Source: Pseudomonadota bacterium (GTDB lineage Bacteria > Desulfobacterota > Syntrophia > Syntrophales > UBA5619). Taken from it: DNA of 11,409 nucleotides. A model generated the notes under the pieces. That model worked only from the letters and a program-made list of their open reading frames with translations, had not been told where the DNA came from and made no database searches. Below, one piece after another: positions 4,733-11,409 of the stretch. Each line of letters begins with the position of its first letter. The first letter of the stretch is position 1. The stretch lies in assembly GCA_018827585.1 (NCBI GenBank), contig JAHJXP010000064.1:1-11409 (forward strand), written 5' to 3'. A program made the position numbers and the translations under genes.

Positions 4733-7411
4733 ATGAAGGAAGAAACGAAGCGCCCCAAGCTTGTCCTCGTCGACGGGAGCAACTACCTGTTTAGGGCCTT
4801 TTACGCGATCCGGGAGCTCTCCAACTCCAAAGGCTTTCCCACCAACGCGATCTACGGCTTCACAACCATGCTGATCAAGCTCCTGCGCGACCAGGCGCCG
4901 GACTACATCGCGGTGGCCTTCGACGTCAAGGCCCCCACCTTCCGTCACGAGGCCTATAAGGAGTACAAGGCCACCCGGAAGGCCACTCCCGACACCCTCG
5001 TTCCGCAGATCCCTTATGTCAAGGAGATTGTGCAGGGGTTTTCCATCCCGGTCCTCGAACAGCCTGGACTGGAGGCCGATGACATCATCGGGACCGTGGC
5101 CCGGGCGCACGCGGGGGAGGGGATGGAAGTCGTCATCGTCTCCGGCGACAAGGACCTGATGCAGCTCGTCTCCGGCGATATCGTCATGGTGGACACCATG
5201 AAGGACAAGACCTATGATGTCGCCGCCGTGAAGGGGCGTTTCGGTGTCGGGCCGGAGCAGGTCGTGGAGATCCTGGGCCTGATGGGGGACGCCTCCGACA
5301 ACATCCCCGGCGTCCCGGGGATCGGGCCGAAAGGGGCGCTCCGCCTGATCGAACAGTTCGGGGGGATCGAGGAGATCCTGGCCCATCCGGAGAAGATCCA
5401 TAACCAGAAAACCCGCGAGGCGATTCTCGCCAACGCCGACCAGGCGAGGCTCAGCCGGAATCTGGCGCAGATCCGGACGGACGCGGAAATCCCGTTCGAC
5501 CTGGAGGCCGGCCGGCGGCGGGAGCCGGACCGCGAGCGGCTCATCGCGCTGTTCAGGGAGTTTGAATTTTCCTCGCTCCTCCAGGAGTTGAAGATCGACG
5601 GGGAGCAGACCTCCGAAGACTACCATATCTGCCGGACGCCGGAGGAACTCGCCGCGCTCGCAGCCCGCCTTGCCGAAGGGAAGGAATTCTCGCTCGATCT
5701 CCTTACCTCTTCGGCGGAGCCGATGCGGGCCTCCCCCGTCGGCCTTGCCGTATCGCCCGCGCCGGGGGAGGCGCATTACGTTCCCTTAGCTCATGATGAA
5801 GAAGCGCCGCAACTTGGCGCCGGCGCGGTGCTCGACGCCTTCGCGCCCCTCCTTGCCGACCCGGCGATCCGGAAGCACGGCCATGATCTGAAACCCACCC
5901 TCATCCTCCTTGCCGAAAACGGGACTCCCCTCCGGGGGCTCGGCCGCGACACGATGGTCGCCTCCTACCTGCTCAATCCGGCGCGACACAGCTTCGAGCT
6001 GGCTGAGACGGTCCTCGACCGCCTCGGCCGGCGGATCCCTTCCGCCAAGGAGGTGATGGGGAGCGGGGCGAAGGCGGCGCCGTTTTCGTCCCTCTCCGTG
6101 GAAAAGGCGGCGGACTTCGCCTGCCGGCGCGTCGATGCCGTGACGGCCCTTGCGGCAGATCTTTCAGACAAGATCGTCGCGGCAGGCATGGAGGCGCTCC
6201 TTGACGACGTGGAGATGCCGCTGGTCGAGGTCCTGGCCGCGATGGAGAGGAAGGGCGTTCTCCTGGACCTCGCGCTTCTCGGGACGATGTCGCAGGAGAT
6301 CGAGCAGCTCCTTGCCCTCGCGGAGGAGAAGATCCACCGGCTGGCCGGGGAAAAATTCAACATCAACTCCCCCAAGCAGCTCCAGGCGGTCCTCTTCGAC
6401 AAGCTGGGGCTCCCCCGGGGCAGGAAGACCAAGGAGGGGTATTCGACCGACGTGGATGTCCTCTCCGCGCTCGCCCGGAGCCACGAGCTCCCCGCGGAGA
6501 TCCTCGCTTACCGGGGGATGGTCAAGCTGAAGTCGACCTACATCGACGCCCTGCCGGAACTCGTTCACCCCCGGACGGGCCGGGTCCATACCTCCTACAA
6601 CCAAACCATCACAGCGACGGGGCGGCTCTCCAGCAGCAACCCGAACCTCCAGAACATCCCCATCCGGACGCTCGAAGGGAAGCGGATCCGCCAGGCCTTT
6701 GTCGCCCCGCCGGGCTGGGAGATCGTCTCGGCGGACTACTCCCAGATCGAGCTCAGGGTGCTGGCGCACCTCTCCGGAGACGAGGCGCTGATCGAGGCCT
6801 TCACCGCGGGCGAGGACATCCACAGCCGGACCGCCTCCGACATCTTCGGGGTCTTTCCCGAGATGGTCAACCCCGACATGCGGCGGCAGGCAAAGGTGAT
6901 CAATTTTGGCGTCCTCTACGGGATGAGCGCGTTCGGCCTCGCAAAGGAACTGGGAATCACCCAGAAGCTGTCCCAGGCCTACATCGACGGCTATTTCCAG
7001 AAGTATGCGAAGGTCCGGGAATACCTCGACTCACTCCTCGCCCAGGCCAGGCGGGAGGGTTACGTGACAACCCTTCTCAAGCGGCGGAGATATCTTCCCG
7101 AGATCAACAGCGCGCAGGCGCCGATCCGGCAGTTCGCGGAGCGGATGGCGATCAACGCCCCGATCCAGGGGACGGCGGCGGACCTCATCAAGGTGGCGAT
7201 GGTCAGGATCTTCCGGAGGCTCGCGGAAGAAAACCTTTCTGCGCAGATGATCATGCAGGTCCACGACGAACTGGTTTTCGAGGCGCCCGTTTCCGAAAGG
7301 GAAGTTCTGATGACCCTCGTCCGCGAGGAGATGGAGGGGGTGCTGAAGCTTGATGTGCCCCTCCGTGTGGAGGTCGCGTCCGGCAGAAACTGGGACGAGG
7401 CGCACACCTGA
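4733..7411 (+). CDS. polA: DNA polymerase I
   Basis: An 892-residue repair and Okazaki-fragment polymerase. Order of domains: 5'-3' exonuclease (1-290) with LVLVDGSNYLFRAFY, EADDIIG (114-120), SGDKDL (137-142) and GDASDNIPGVPGIGPKG; a 3'-5' exonuclease-like domain (about 300-490); polymerase (500-892) with motif A DYSQIELR (668-675), O-helix RRQAKVINFGVLYG (717-730) and motif C QVHDELV (842-848). In the middle domain the proofreading acids are gone: DxE has become DLL (322-324), the D of LKYD is T in LKPT, and the exo III aspartate position holds arginine (FACRRVD). So the enzyme probably lacks proofreading, as in Taq and Bst Pol I. The tandem ATG at 4730/4733 follows GAGGGA (4721-4726); 4733 gives the better 6-nt spacing. 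A GTG at 4700 would overlap the previous stop and lacks a ribosome site. Location behind the heme genes suggests possible read-through. Confidence 0.98.
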   Translation: MKEETKRPKLVLVDGSNYLFRAFYAIRELSNSKGFPTNAIYGFTTMLIKLLRDQAPDYIAVAFDVKAPTFRHEAYKEYKATRKATPDTLVPQIPYVKEIVQGFSIPVLEQPGLEADDIIGTVARAHAGEGMEVVIVSGDKDLMQLVSGDIVMVDTMKDKTYDVAAVKGRFGVGPEQVVEILGLMGDASDNIPGVPGIGPKGALRLIEQFGGIEEILAHPEKIHNQKTREAILANADQARLSRNLAQIRTDAEIPFDLEAGRRREPDRERLIALFREFEFSSLLQELKIDGEQTSEDYHICRTPEELAALAARLAEGKEFSLDLLTSSAEPMRASPVGLAVSPAPGEAHYVPLAHDEEAPQLGAGAVLDAFAPLLADPAIRKHGHDLKPTLILLAENGTPLRGLGRDTMVASYLLNPARHSFELAETVLDRLGRRIPSAKEVMGSGAKAAPFSSLSVEKAADFACRRVDAVTALAADLSDKIVAAGMEALLDDVEMPLVEVLAAMERKGVLLDLALLGTMSQEIEQLLALAEEKIHRLAGEKFNINSPKQLQAVLFDKLGLPRGRKTKEGYSTDVDVLSALARSHELPAEILAYRGMVKLKSTYIDALPELVHPRTGRVHTSYNQTITATGRLSSSNPNLQNIPIRTLEGKRIRQAFVAPPGWEIVSADYSQIELRVLAHLSGDEALIEAFTAGEDIHSRTASDIFGVFPEMVNPDMRRQAKVINFGVLYGMSAFGLAKELGITQKLSQAYIDGYFQKYAKVREYLDSLLAQARREGYVTTLLKRRRYLPEINSAQAPIRQFAERMAINAPIQGTAADLIKVAMVRIFRRLAEENLSAQMIMQVHDELVFEAPVSEREVLMTLVREEMEGVLKLDVPLRVEVASGRNWDEAHT

Positions 7412-7430
7412 GGGGGGCCTGCTTTGGGTC

Positions 7431-8714
7431 TTAGAGTACACGGTGGTGTTCGAGAATTCTCCTGACCTCGTGCAAGCCAACCCCGGTGTGTGCGGCAAAA
7501 TCCGGCCAGGCGGAAACCGCCTCCCCGACCTGTTTCAAAACCTGCGGTGCGGTACCGATGCCGAAACGGTCGGCCACTGCAAGCAGATCGTTACGGTAGA
7601 TGCCGGAAAATTTTCCGTTTACCGCCATCAGGTGCTGGAGGGTCCATTCGCCCTGGGGATTATGGGCGTGCGTCACATCGTAGGCCGGGGCAAGCTCCCA
7701 TTCCTTCCCTTCGCACAGGATAAAGGAGACATTTTTGGTATGGTCGTCACAATTGGCCGCCATCACATTGAACGCCATCCTCCGGAATGCTTCCTCCAAG
7801 GCGTGGTAGCCCGGCAGGATCCGCTTGATGGTCAGAAAGAGCTGGTTGTAATCATGGCTGGCCTTCTGCTTATAATCCATGTGGGCCATTGCACAGAGGG
7901 TTTGCAGATGATGTTTTTTGTTGCCGTCCCGGTCGAAGCGCAGCGTCATGAAGTGGGCGCGACCTTCCTCCTCTAACAGCCGGCTGGGCGACATGGCAAT
8001 ACCGGCGGCTCCGGCCATCAGGGAATAGGCATATTCGATGCGGCCGTAATCCTGAGAGCCTCCCAGTTCCCTGTCGGCGCCCATTCCGTCAAATTTAAGC
8101 AGCCAGTGTTCAAAGCCGGGCTCCACATCGAACTGTCCCGACCGGATTTCATCGGTCGTCGGATTCCAGGCAATGGCCGCCTTGGCCCTGGCCCCGCCCG
8201 CCGAAGTTCCCACTTGGATGATCTGGGCAAGCGCTGCCTTGGCCAGATGGTCTGAACCGATCTCTCCATGCACTGCAGAGCGGGCGCTTTCAATCAGGCG
8301 GGAAAGCTTGATAGCGGTACTGCCGACCGAGGCGGGAGAGCGCGCGGGTCTGAATTCCAAACCGCCCGTGCCCCTCTTGCCCATATAGGCCAGCCGGTCG
8401 AGGGGGGTGACTTGCGACTTGGCGACACCCCTGCCGGCCATCCAGGCGTCAATCAGTGTGTTGCCGAAATCGTCCGGCAGGGCATCGGCGAGCAAGGCCG
8501 GAAGTCGTTTGAAGGTTAACTCCGGAAGGTCGGCAAAAACAAACGGTTCGCGCGCCCGTGTTAGAGGCATGGTCAGGGGCGCAAGCTCGATGCCGGACGT
8601 GACGAACCGGGGGTCATATTCGAACGCATAGTATCCCAATTTGGGGTCAAGGGCCACCGCTCCGACGGTTTTCCCCCAAATGCGGACTTCGATGGCATGA
8701 ACCGGTTTATACAT
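7431..8714 (-). CDS. hipA: HipA family serine/threonine kinase toxin
   Basis: A 427-residue protein of the HipA toxin-kinase family. The best studied member phosphorylates glutamyl-tRNA synthetase and so stops translation and triggers persistence; the substrate here is unknown. The N-terminal subdomain has LPDDFGNTLID and GRG (79-96). The kinase core shows the phosphate loop VGTSAGGARAK (168-178), with S171 at the place of the autophosphorylated serine of E. coli HipA. The likely ATP lysine is K207 (WLLKFDG), the catalytic loop is D323-D-H-T-K-N328 and the metal-binding aspartate is D346 in LAPAYDV. All key residues are kept, so the kinase should be active. Its start overlaps the end of the antitoxin gene by 8 nt, as in many hipBA operons. 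It runs toward polA and the two stops are 19 nt apart with no terminator visible between them. Confidence 0.92.
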   Translation of the reverse strand: MYKPVHAIEVRIWGKTVGAVALDPKLGYYAFEYDPRFVTSGIELAPLTMPLTRAREPFVFADLPELTFKRLPALLADALPDDFGNTLIDAWMAGRGVAKSQVTPLDRLAYMGKRGTGGLEFRPARSPASVGSTAIKLSRLIESARSAVHGEIGSDHLAKAALAQIIQVGTSAGGARAKAAIAWNPTTDEIRSGQFDVEPGFEHWLLKFDGMGADRELGGSQDYGRIEYAYSLMAGAAGIAMSPSRLLEEEGRAHFMTLRFDRDGNKKHHLQTLCAMAHMDYKQKASHDYNQLFLTIKRILPGYHALEEAFRRMAFNVMAANCDDHTKNVSFILCEGKEWELAPAYDVTHAHNPQGEWTLQHLMAVNGKFSGIYRNDLLAVADRFGIGTAPQVLKQVGEAVSAWPDFAAHTGVGLHEVRRILEHHRVL

Positions 8715-9018
8715 GCGGCGTTCCTTTTCCCCGGGAAGCCCGCTGCCGCGAAGGTTTGGGTTTCAGCATTTGCAAAGGGCTGATGGAGACCGACGGAGCC
8801 AGAGAGTCAATCCACTCGCCCCGACCCAGGGCGCGCAATACTTTTACAAGCGATTTGACCGTTGCCCCTTTGCCGGCTTCCAGATTTTTAACGACATTCA
8901 GGGCAACGCCGGCCTGCTCGGCAAGCTGGCGCTGATCCACATTCTGCCGGAGCCGAAGGTCACGCAGTTGCCGGCCGAGTGTCGCCTCCCATTCTTCGGT
9001 TGTCATGCTGTTTGTCAT
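8707..9018 (-). CDS. hipB: HipB-like XRE family antitoxin / repressor
   Basis: A 103-residue helix-turn-helix protein that should bind the HipA kinase and repress its own operon. The XRE domain spans about 13-68: LGRQLRDLRLRQNVDQRQLAEQAGVALNVVKNLEAGK is split over helices 1-4, with the recognition region around ALNVVKNLEAG. The C-terminal tail (about 75-103) is basic and rich in serine, proline and lysine, and probably disordered. The start at 9018 has AGGG (9025-9028 on the minus strand) 6 nt upstream; an internal ATG at 9006 has none as good. The hipA start lies inside the last codons of this gene, so the two are translationally coupled. Confidence 0.88.
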   Translation of the reverse strand: MTNSMTTEEWEATLGRQLRDLRLRQNVDQRQLAEQAGVALNVVKNLEAGKGATVKSLVKVLRALGRGEWIDSLAPSVSISPLQMLKPKPSRQRASRGKGTPHV

Positions 9019-9028
9019 TAAGAGCCCT

Positions 9029-9067
9029 ATTATGGTCCATTGGTGACTGAATGATACATAATGGCCC
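9029..9067 (-). promoter_or_regulatory. Possible hipBA operator: 10-bp direct repeat
   Basis: ATTATGGTCC (9029-9038) and ATAATGGCCC (9058-9067) agree at 8 of 10 positions and start 29 bp apart, close to three helix turns, immediately upstream of hipB. HipB-type antitoxins repress their own promoter by binding repeated sites there, so an operator is plausible. The sites differ from the TATCC-N8-GGATA operator of E. coli. No good -35/-10 pair was found. Confidence 0.3.
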
Positions 9068-9215
9068 TGTAAAAGTCTACTAAATAATTATGCAGACAGA
9101 CTCATCCATGCGAACGGATGGAATTACTCATCATATTCCCTAAGTCACTATGCATGAGGATGGTCATGGAGAGATGCAACCCTAAGCCGGACAGCCGAAC
9201 AAACCGATCCATGAT

Positions 9216-9418
9216 TCAGGCCTCTCCCTGTGCAATCTCCCGCAGATGCTCGCCCACCCACGCGGGAGCGTAAGCAAGGTCGTTGTGAAAGGTGAAACCC
9301 GGGCTTTGGCATACGGATAACATCAATATTCCGGACCGGTGCGGACGGGGTTTCAAGCGATATCCACAAAATAAAGGTTGCCTTCGGGAGGACGATGGTG
9401 TATGTGAGCCGCCGACAT
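9216..9418 (-). pseudogene. Possible decayed gene remnant
   Basis: On the minus strand two short protein-like stretches lie in different frames. MSAAHIHHRPPEGNLYFVDIA runs from an ATG at 9418 to a stop at 9353. GFTFHNDLAYAPAWVGEHLREIAQGEA ends at the stop 9216-9218. Both look more protein-like than chance and could be the remains of one gene broken by a stop and a frameshift. The first fragment faintly recalls beta-propeller SMP-30/gluconolactonase proteins. There is no ribosome site I trust. Chance reading is a real alternative. Confidence 0.2.
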
Positions 9419-9421
9419 GTG

Positions 9422-9450
9422 AACCACGGGGATCACCCCTGTGGTTTTCT
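9422..9450 (+). terminator. Strong hairpin with short T run
   Basis: AACCACGGGG (9422-9431) pairs with CCCCTGTGGTT (9436-9446) around an ATCA loop, with a single bulged base, and is followed by TTCT. It looks like an intrinsic terminator on the plus strand, yet no plus-strand gene lies between polA and this point. It may be a leftover of a lost gene or the leader of the downstream operon. Confidence 0.4.
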
Positions 9451-9574
9451 ATTTCGCTTTCAATTTTCAGGACCGGATGATAGAAACGCCTGTCAGAAGC
9501 GGCGATACCGTTTCCCCTGGTGGAAAAAGACCGGAGCGGGTGGGAAAGAAAAAAAGGGAACGCCCCAAAAAGAT

Positions 9575-10252
9575 ATGCCTATACATATACCCACGCCCCA
9601 GTACAGCCCCCGTGAGGAACTGGCGAACAGCATCACCCACGGGGTCGGGGTCGTCCTCGCGATCGGGGCGCTCGGAATCCTGACCGCCTTCGCGACGCTG
9701 TTCGGAGACACCTGGCACATCGTGGGCTGCAGCATATTCGGGGCCACGCTGATCATTCTGTACACGGCATCCACCCTCTACCACAGCATCCCGTTCCCAA
9801 GGGTAAAGACACTCCTTCGGGTCATCGACCACTCGGCGATCTTTCTTCTCATCGCCGGGACCTATACCCCCTTCCTGCTGGTGAATCTCCGCGGCCCCTG
9901 GGGCTGGTCCCTGTTCGGCGTCGTCTGGGGAATCGCCCTGATCGGGGTCATCTTTCAGGTCTCCCTGCTTCGCCGGTGGCCGGTCGCCTCGGTCGGCCTT
10001 TACGTGGGAATGGGATTCCTTGTGGTCGTCGCCATCAAACCCCTGCTCGCCGCCCTCACGCCGGCCGGCCTTTCCCTGCTGATCGCCGGGGGACTCGCCT
10101 ACATCCTGGGCCTCGCATTCTACAGCTGGCGCCGGCTGCCGTACCACCATGCCGTATGGCACCTCTTCGTTCTGGCCGGCAGCATCTTCCACTTTTTCGC
10201 GGTCCTTCTCTACGTCATCCCCGTGGCGGGAGGGGTTTTTCCCGGGGGGTGA
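9575..10252 (+). CDS. Hemolysin III / TrhA family membrane protein
   Basis: A 225-residue integral membrane protein of the TrhA (YqfA, hemolysin III) family, related to PAQR receptors and part of the CREST superfamily of membrane metal-dependent hydrolases. Seven hydrophobic helices can be placed near 21-45, 49-72, 85-104, 109-130, 138-160, 166-186 and 194-216. The conserved polar set is complete: EELANSITHG with H22, STLYH (S66, H70), D85-H86 in IDHSAIFLLIAGTYTP, and HAVWH...H (H192, H196, H206). The named haemolytic activity is not general; members influence membrane lipid or energy balance, and the exact reaction is uncertain. ATG 9575 matches the family's usual N-terminus; the frame is open back to 9395 but that extension is arginine- and lysine-rich, unlike the family. 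The ribosome site is poor: AGGGA is 16 nt away. The next gene begins 5 nt after its stop, so they form one operon. Confidence 0.9.
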   Translation: MPIHIPTPQYSPREELANSITHGVGVVLAIGALGILTAFATLFGDTWHIVGCSIFGATLIILYTASTLYHSIPFPRVKTLLRVIDHSAIFLLIAGTYTPFLLVNLRGPWGWSLFGVVWGIALIGVIFQVSLLRRWPVASVGLYVGMGFLVVVAIKPLLAALTPAGLSLLIAGGLAYILGLAFYSWRRLPYHHAVWHLFVLAGSIFHFFAVLLYVIPVAGGVFPGG

Positions 10253-10257
10253 GACAT

Positions 10258-11343
10258 ATGGACGATGCGATCTACAGGAAAGTGGCAAGGGTGCTCGATA
10301 CCCTGCCCAACGGGTTCCCGGCCACGGAAAGCGGCGTGGAGATCAAGCTCCTCAAGAAGATCTTTGCCCCGGAACAGGCCGAGCTTTTCTGCGACATGAG
10401 ACTGGCTTTCGAAACGGTGGAAGAGATCGCCCAGCGCACGGGGCGGCCGCTGGAAGGGTTGAAGGAGAGGCTTGTCTCCATGGCGAAGTCGGGACAGCTC
10501 TTCATGATCAAGCTGGGGAAGACAAGATATTTCAAGATGCTCCCCTGGGCCTTTGGAATCTATGAATTTCAGCTGGGACGCATGGATCGTGAGTTCGCCG
10601 AACTGAACGAGGAGTACGGGCCGGTCTTCGGAAAACAGTTCTTTTCCACGGCGCCGCCGCTGATGCAGGTGCTCCCCATCGAGGAGGAGATCTCGGAGAA
10701 GGAAGAGCCCCTGCCCTATGAAAAGGTCTCCACCGTGATCGAGAACGGCCAGTCTTTTCTTGTCAACGACTGCATCTGCAAGAAGGAGCGGGGCCTGTTG
10801 GATAAACCGTGCGACAGGCCCCTGCAGGTGTGTCTCGCGATCGCCCCGATTCCCGGGGTTTTCGACAACTCCCCGCTGGGGCGCGTCATCTCCAAGAGCG
10901 AGGCCTACGAGCTGCTGAAAAAAACGGAAGAGGAGGCGCTCGTCCACCTGAGCGGCAATGTGCAGTACGGCCCGATATATATCTGCAACTGCTGCAAATG
11001 CTGCTGCGGGGTCCTGCGTGCCATCAACGAATTGGGCATCCCGGCCGCGGACGTCGTCAATGCGCATTACTACGCCGAGATCGATGCGGACAGTTGCATG
11101 GCGTGCGGGCTGTGCGCCGACGAACGATGCCAGGTCGGCGCGGTTGAAGAAGAGGGGGATGCCTATCGGATCATCCGCGAGCGCTGCATCGGCTGCGGCC
11201 TTTGTATCACCACCTGTCCCGCGGAGGCCGTCCGGCTGGTTCATAAAGGCAAGGAGGAATTGGTGACGCCTCCCGCGACCGAAGACGCCTGGTTCGAGGA
11301 GCGGGGCAACAAGCGGGGCGTGGACTTCTCGGCCTATAAATAA
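10258..11343 (+). CDS. 4Fe-4S ferredoxin-domain protein with HTH-like N-terminus and cysteine cluster
   Basis: A 361-residue soluble protein. Residues 1-100 are helical and include a winged-helix-like stretch (ETVEEIAQRTGRPLEGLKERLVSMAKSGQ, about 52-80, then LFMIKLGKTRYF). The middle carries two cysteine groups: C172, C174, C185, C192 and the dense CNCCKCCCG (243-251; six cysteines in eight residues). The C-terminal part is a two-cluster ferredoxin: C280xxC283xxC286xxxxC291, with one extra residue in the last spacing, and the canonical C310xxC313xxC316xxxC320P. It can therefore bind two [4Fe-4S] clusters and probably a further metal or cluster in the middle. I know similar proteins from anaerobic bacteria only as 4Fe-4S binding proteins without a proven role; electron transfer or redox sensing are inferences. 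ATG 10258 follows the purine-rich GGGGGGTGAG and lies 5 nt after the TrhA-like gene. No gene follows before the window end. Confidence 0.82.
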   Translation: MDDAIYRKVARVLDTLPNGFPATESGVEIKLLKKIFAPEQAELFCDMRLAFETVEEIAQRTGRPLEGLKERLVSMAKSGQLFMIKLGKTRYFKMLPWAFGIYEFQLGRMDREFAELNEEYGPVFGKQFFSTAPPLMQVLPIEEEISEKEEPLPYEKVSTVIENGQSFLVNDCICKKERGLLDKPCDRPLQVCLAIAPIPGVFDNSPLGRVISKSEAYELLKKTEEEALVHLSGNVQYGPIYICNCCKCCCGVLRAINELGIPAADVVNAHYYAEIDADSCMACGLCADERCQVGAVEEEGDAYRIIRERCIGCGLCITTCPAEAVRLVHKGKEELVTPPATEDAWFEERGNKRGVDFSAYK

Positions 11344-11358
11344 CCCTATTGCCAACCT

Positions 11359-11378
11359 TGACGACCTCGTAAAAAGTC
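11359..11378. repeat. Terminal sequence of the hemB-upstream repeat, inverted copy
   Basis: TGACGACCTCGTAAAAAGTC matches the reverse complement of 348-367 at 17 of 20 positions. It starts 15 nt after the stop of the ferredoxin-like gene, so it appears to be one end of a second member of the same repeat family. The following 31 bases to the window end do not continue the match with the 244-364 copy and become AT-rich. Confidence 0.55.
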
Positions 11379-11409
11379 AAAATCGGCGTAACATTTTAAA
11401 ATAATTTAA

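Larger units (their letters stand above)
9019..9574. other. 556-nt gap between divergent hipB and the trhA-like gene
   Basis: No convincing intact gene on either strand. It contains, from left: the presumed hipBA control region with a 10-bp direct repeat (9029-9067); a weak palindrome (CATCC 9103-9107, GGATG 9116-9120); a possible decayed coding stretch on the minus strand (9216-9418); a strong hairpin (9422-9446); and a purine-rich run (about 9520-9575) leading into the membrane-protein gene. No tRNA, direct-repeat array or transposase fragment is visible. Confidence 0.6.

Noticed and set aside
4556..5776. 406-codon open frame on the minus strand over polA
   Set aside because: It mirrors the GC-rich polA coding strand, is full of Arg/Gly/Asp/Leu low-complexity sequence and matches no family I know; polA itself is certain.
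9395..9574. 60-residue N-terminal extension of the TrhA-like protein
   Set aside because: The extension crosses the 9422-9446 hairpin, is basic and unlike the family; MPIHIPTPQYSPREEL fits the usual N-terminus.
9019..9574. CRISPR array, tRNA or phage attachment site in the large gap
   Set aside because: No regularly spaced direct repeats, no cloverleaf or CCA end, and no integrase nearby.
10210..11355. 381-codon minus-strand frame over the ferredoxin-like gene
   Set aside because: Shadow of a GC-rich gene; the plus frame carries unmistakable 4Fe-4S motifs.

Overview
The window reads as a chromosomal segment from a GC-rich anaerobe, most likely a Desulfobacterota (former Deltaproteobacteria) lineage close to the syntrophic or sulfate-reducing groups. 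The main reason is a set of genes for the alternative, siroheme-dependent heme route (Ahb pathway), which is typical of sulfate reducers and methanogens. A clostridia-like or ferredoxin-rich anaerobe style protein at the right end fits the same picture. The lineage is inferred from gene content; no marker gene settles it.

Region 1 (1-4703) is a heme cluster: the 3' end of ahbC (12,18-didecarboxysiroheme deacetylase), hemB (porphobilinogen synthase), ahbD (heme b synthase) and one siroheme decarboxylase subunit (AhbA/AhbB family). HemB feeds the trunk of tetrapyrrole synthesis. The decarboxylase, AhbC and AhbD then take siroheme to heme b through 12,18-didecarboxysiroheme and Fe-coproporphyrin III. 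Two things break the cluster. A ~120-bp MITE-like repeat with inverted ends lies between ahbC and hemB. A visibly AT-rich two-gene module lies between hemB and ahbD: a frameshifted gene of unknown function followed by a D12-class adenine DNA methyltransferase. The module looks horizontally acquired.

Region 2 (4733-7411) is polA, a full-length DNA polymerase I whose 3'-5' exonuclease domain appears to have lost its metal-binding acidic residues. It may be co-transcribed with the heme genes (29 nt gap).

Region 3 (7431-9018, minus strand) is a hipBA-type toxin-antitoxin pair, convergent with polA and only 19 bp from its stop. A 556-nt gap follows, with a possible operator, a strong hairpin and a possible decayed gene remnant.

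Region 4 (9575-11343) is a two-gene unit: a seven-helix hemolysin III/TrhA family membrane protein, and a 361-residue protein with a helix-turn-helix-like N-terminus, a cysteine-dense middle and two [4Fe-4S] ferredoxin motifs at its end. The window ends in a 20-bp sequence matching, in inverted orientation, the terminus of the repeat upstream of hemB, so this repeat family is present at least twice.

No tRNA, rRNA, CRISPR array or transposase was found. I see no clear new multi-gene system. The parts most worth checking are the methyltransferase module inside the heme operon, the repeat family and the HTH/Cys-cluster/ferredoxin protein.
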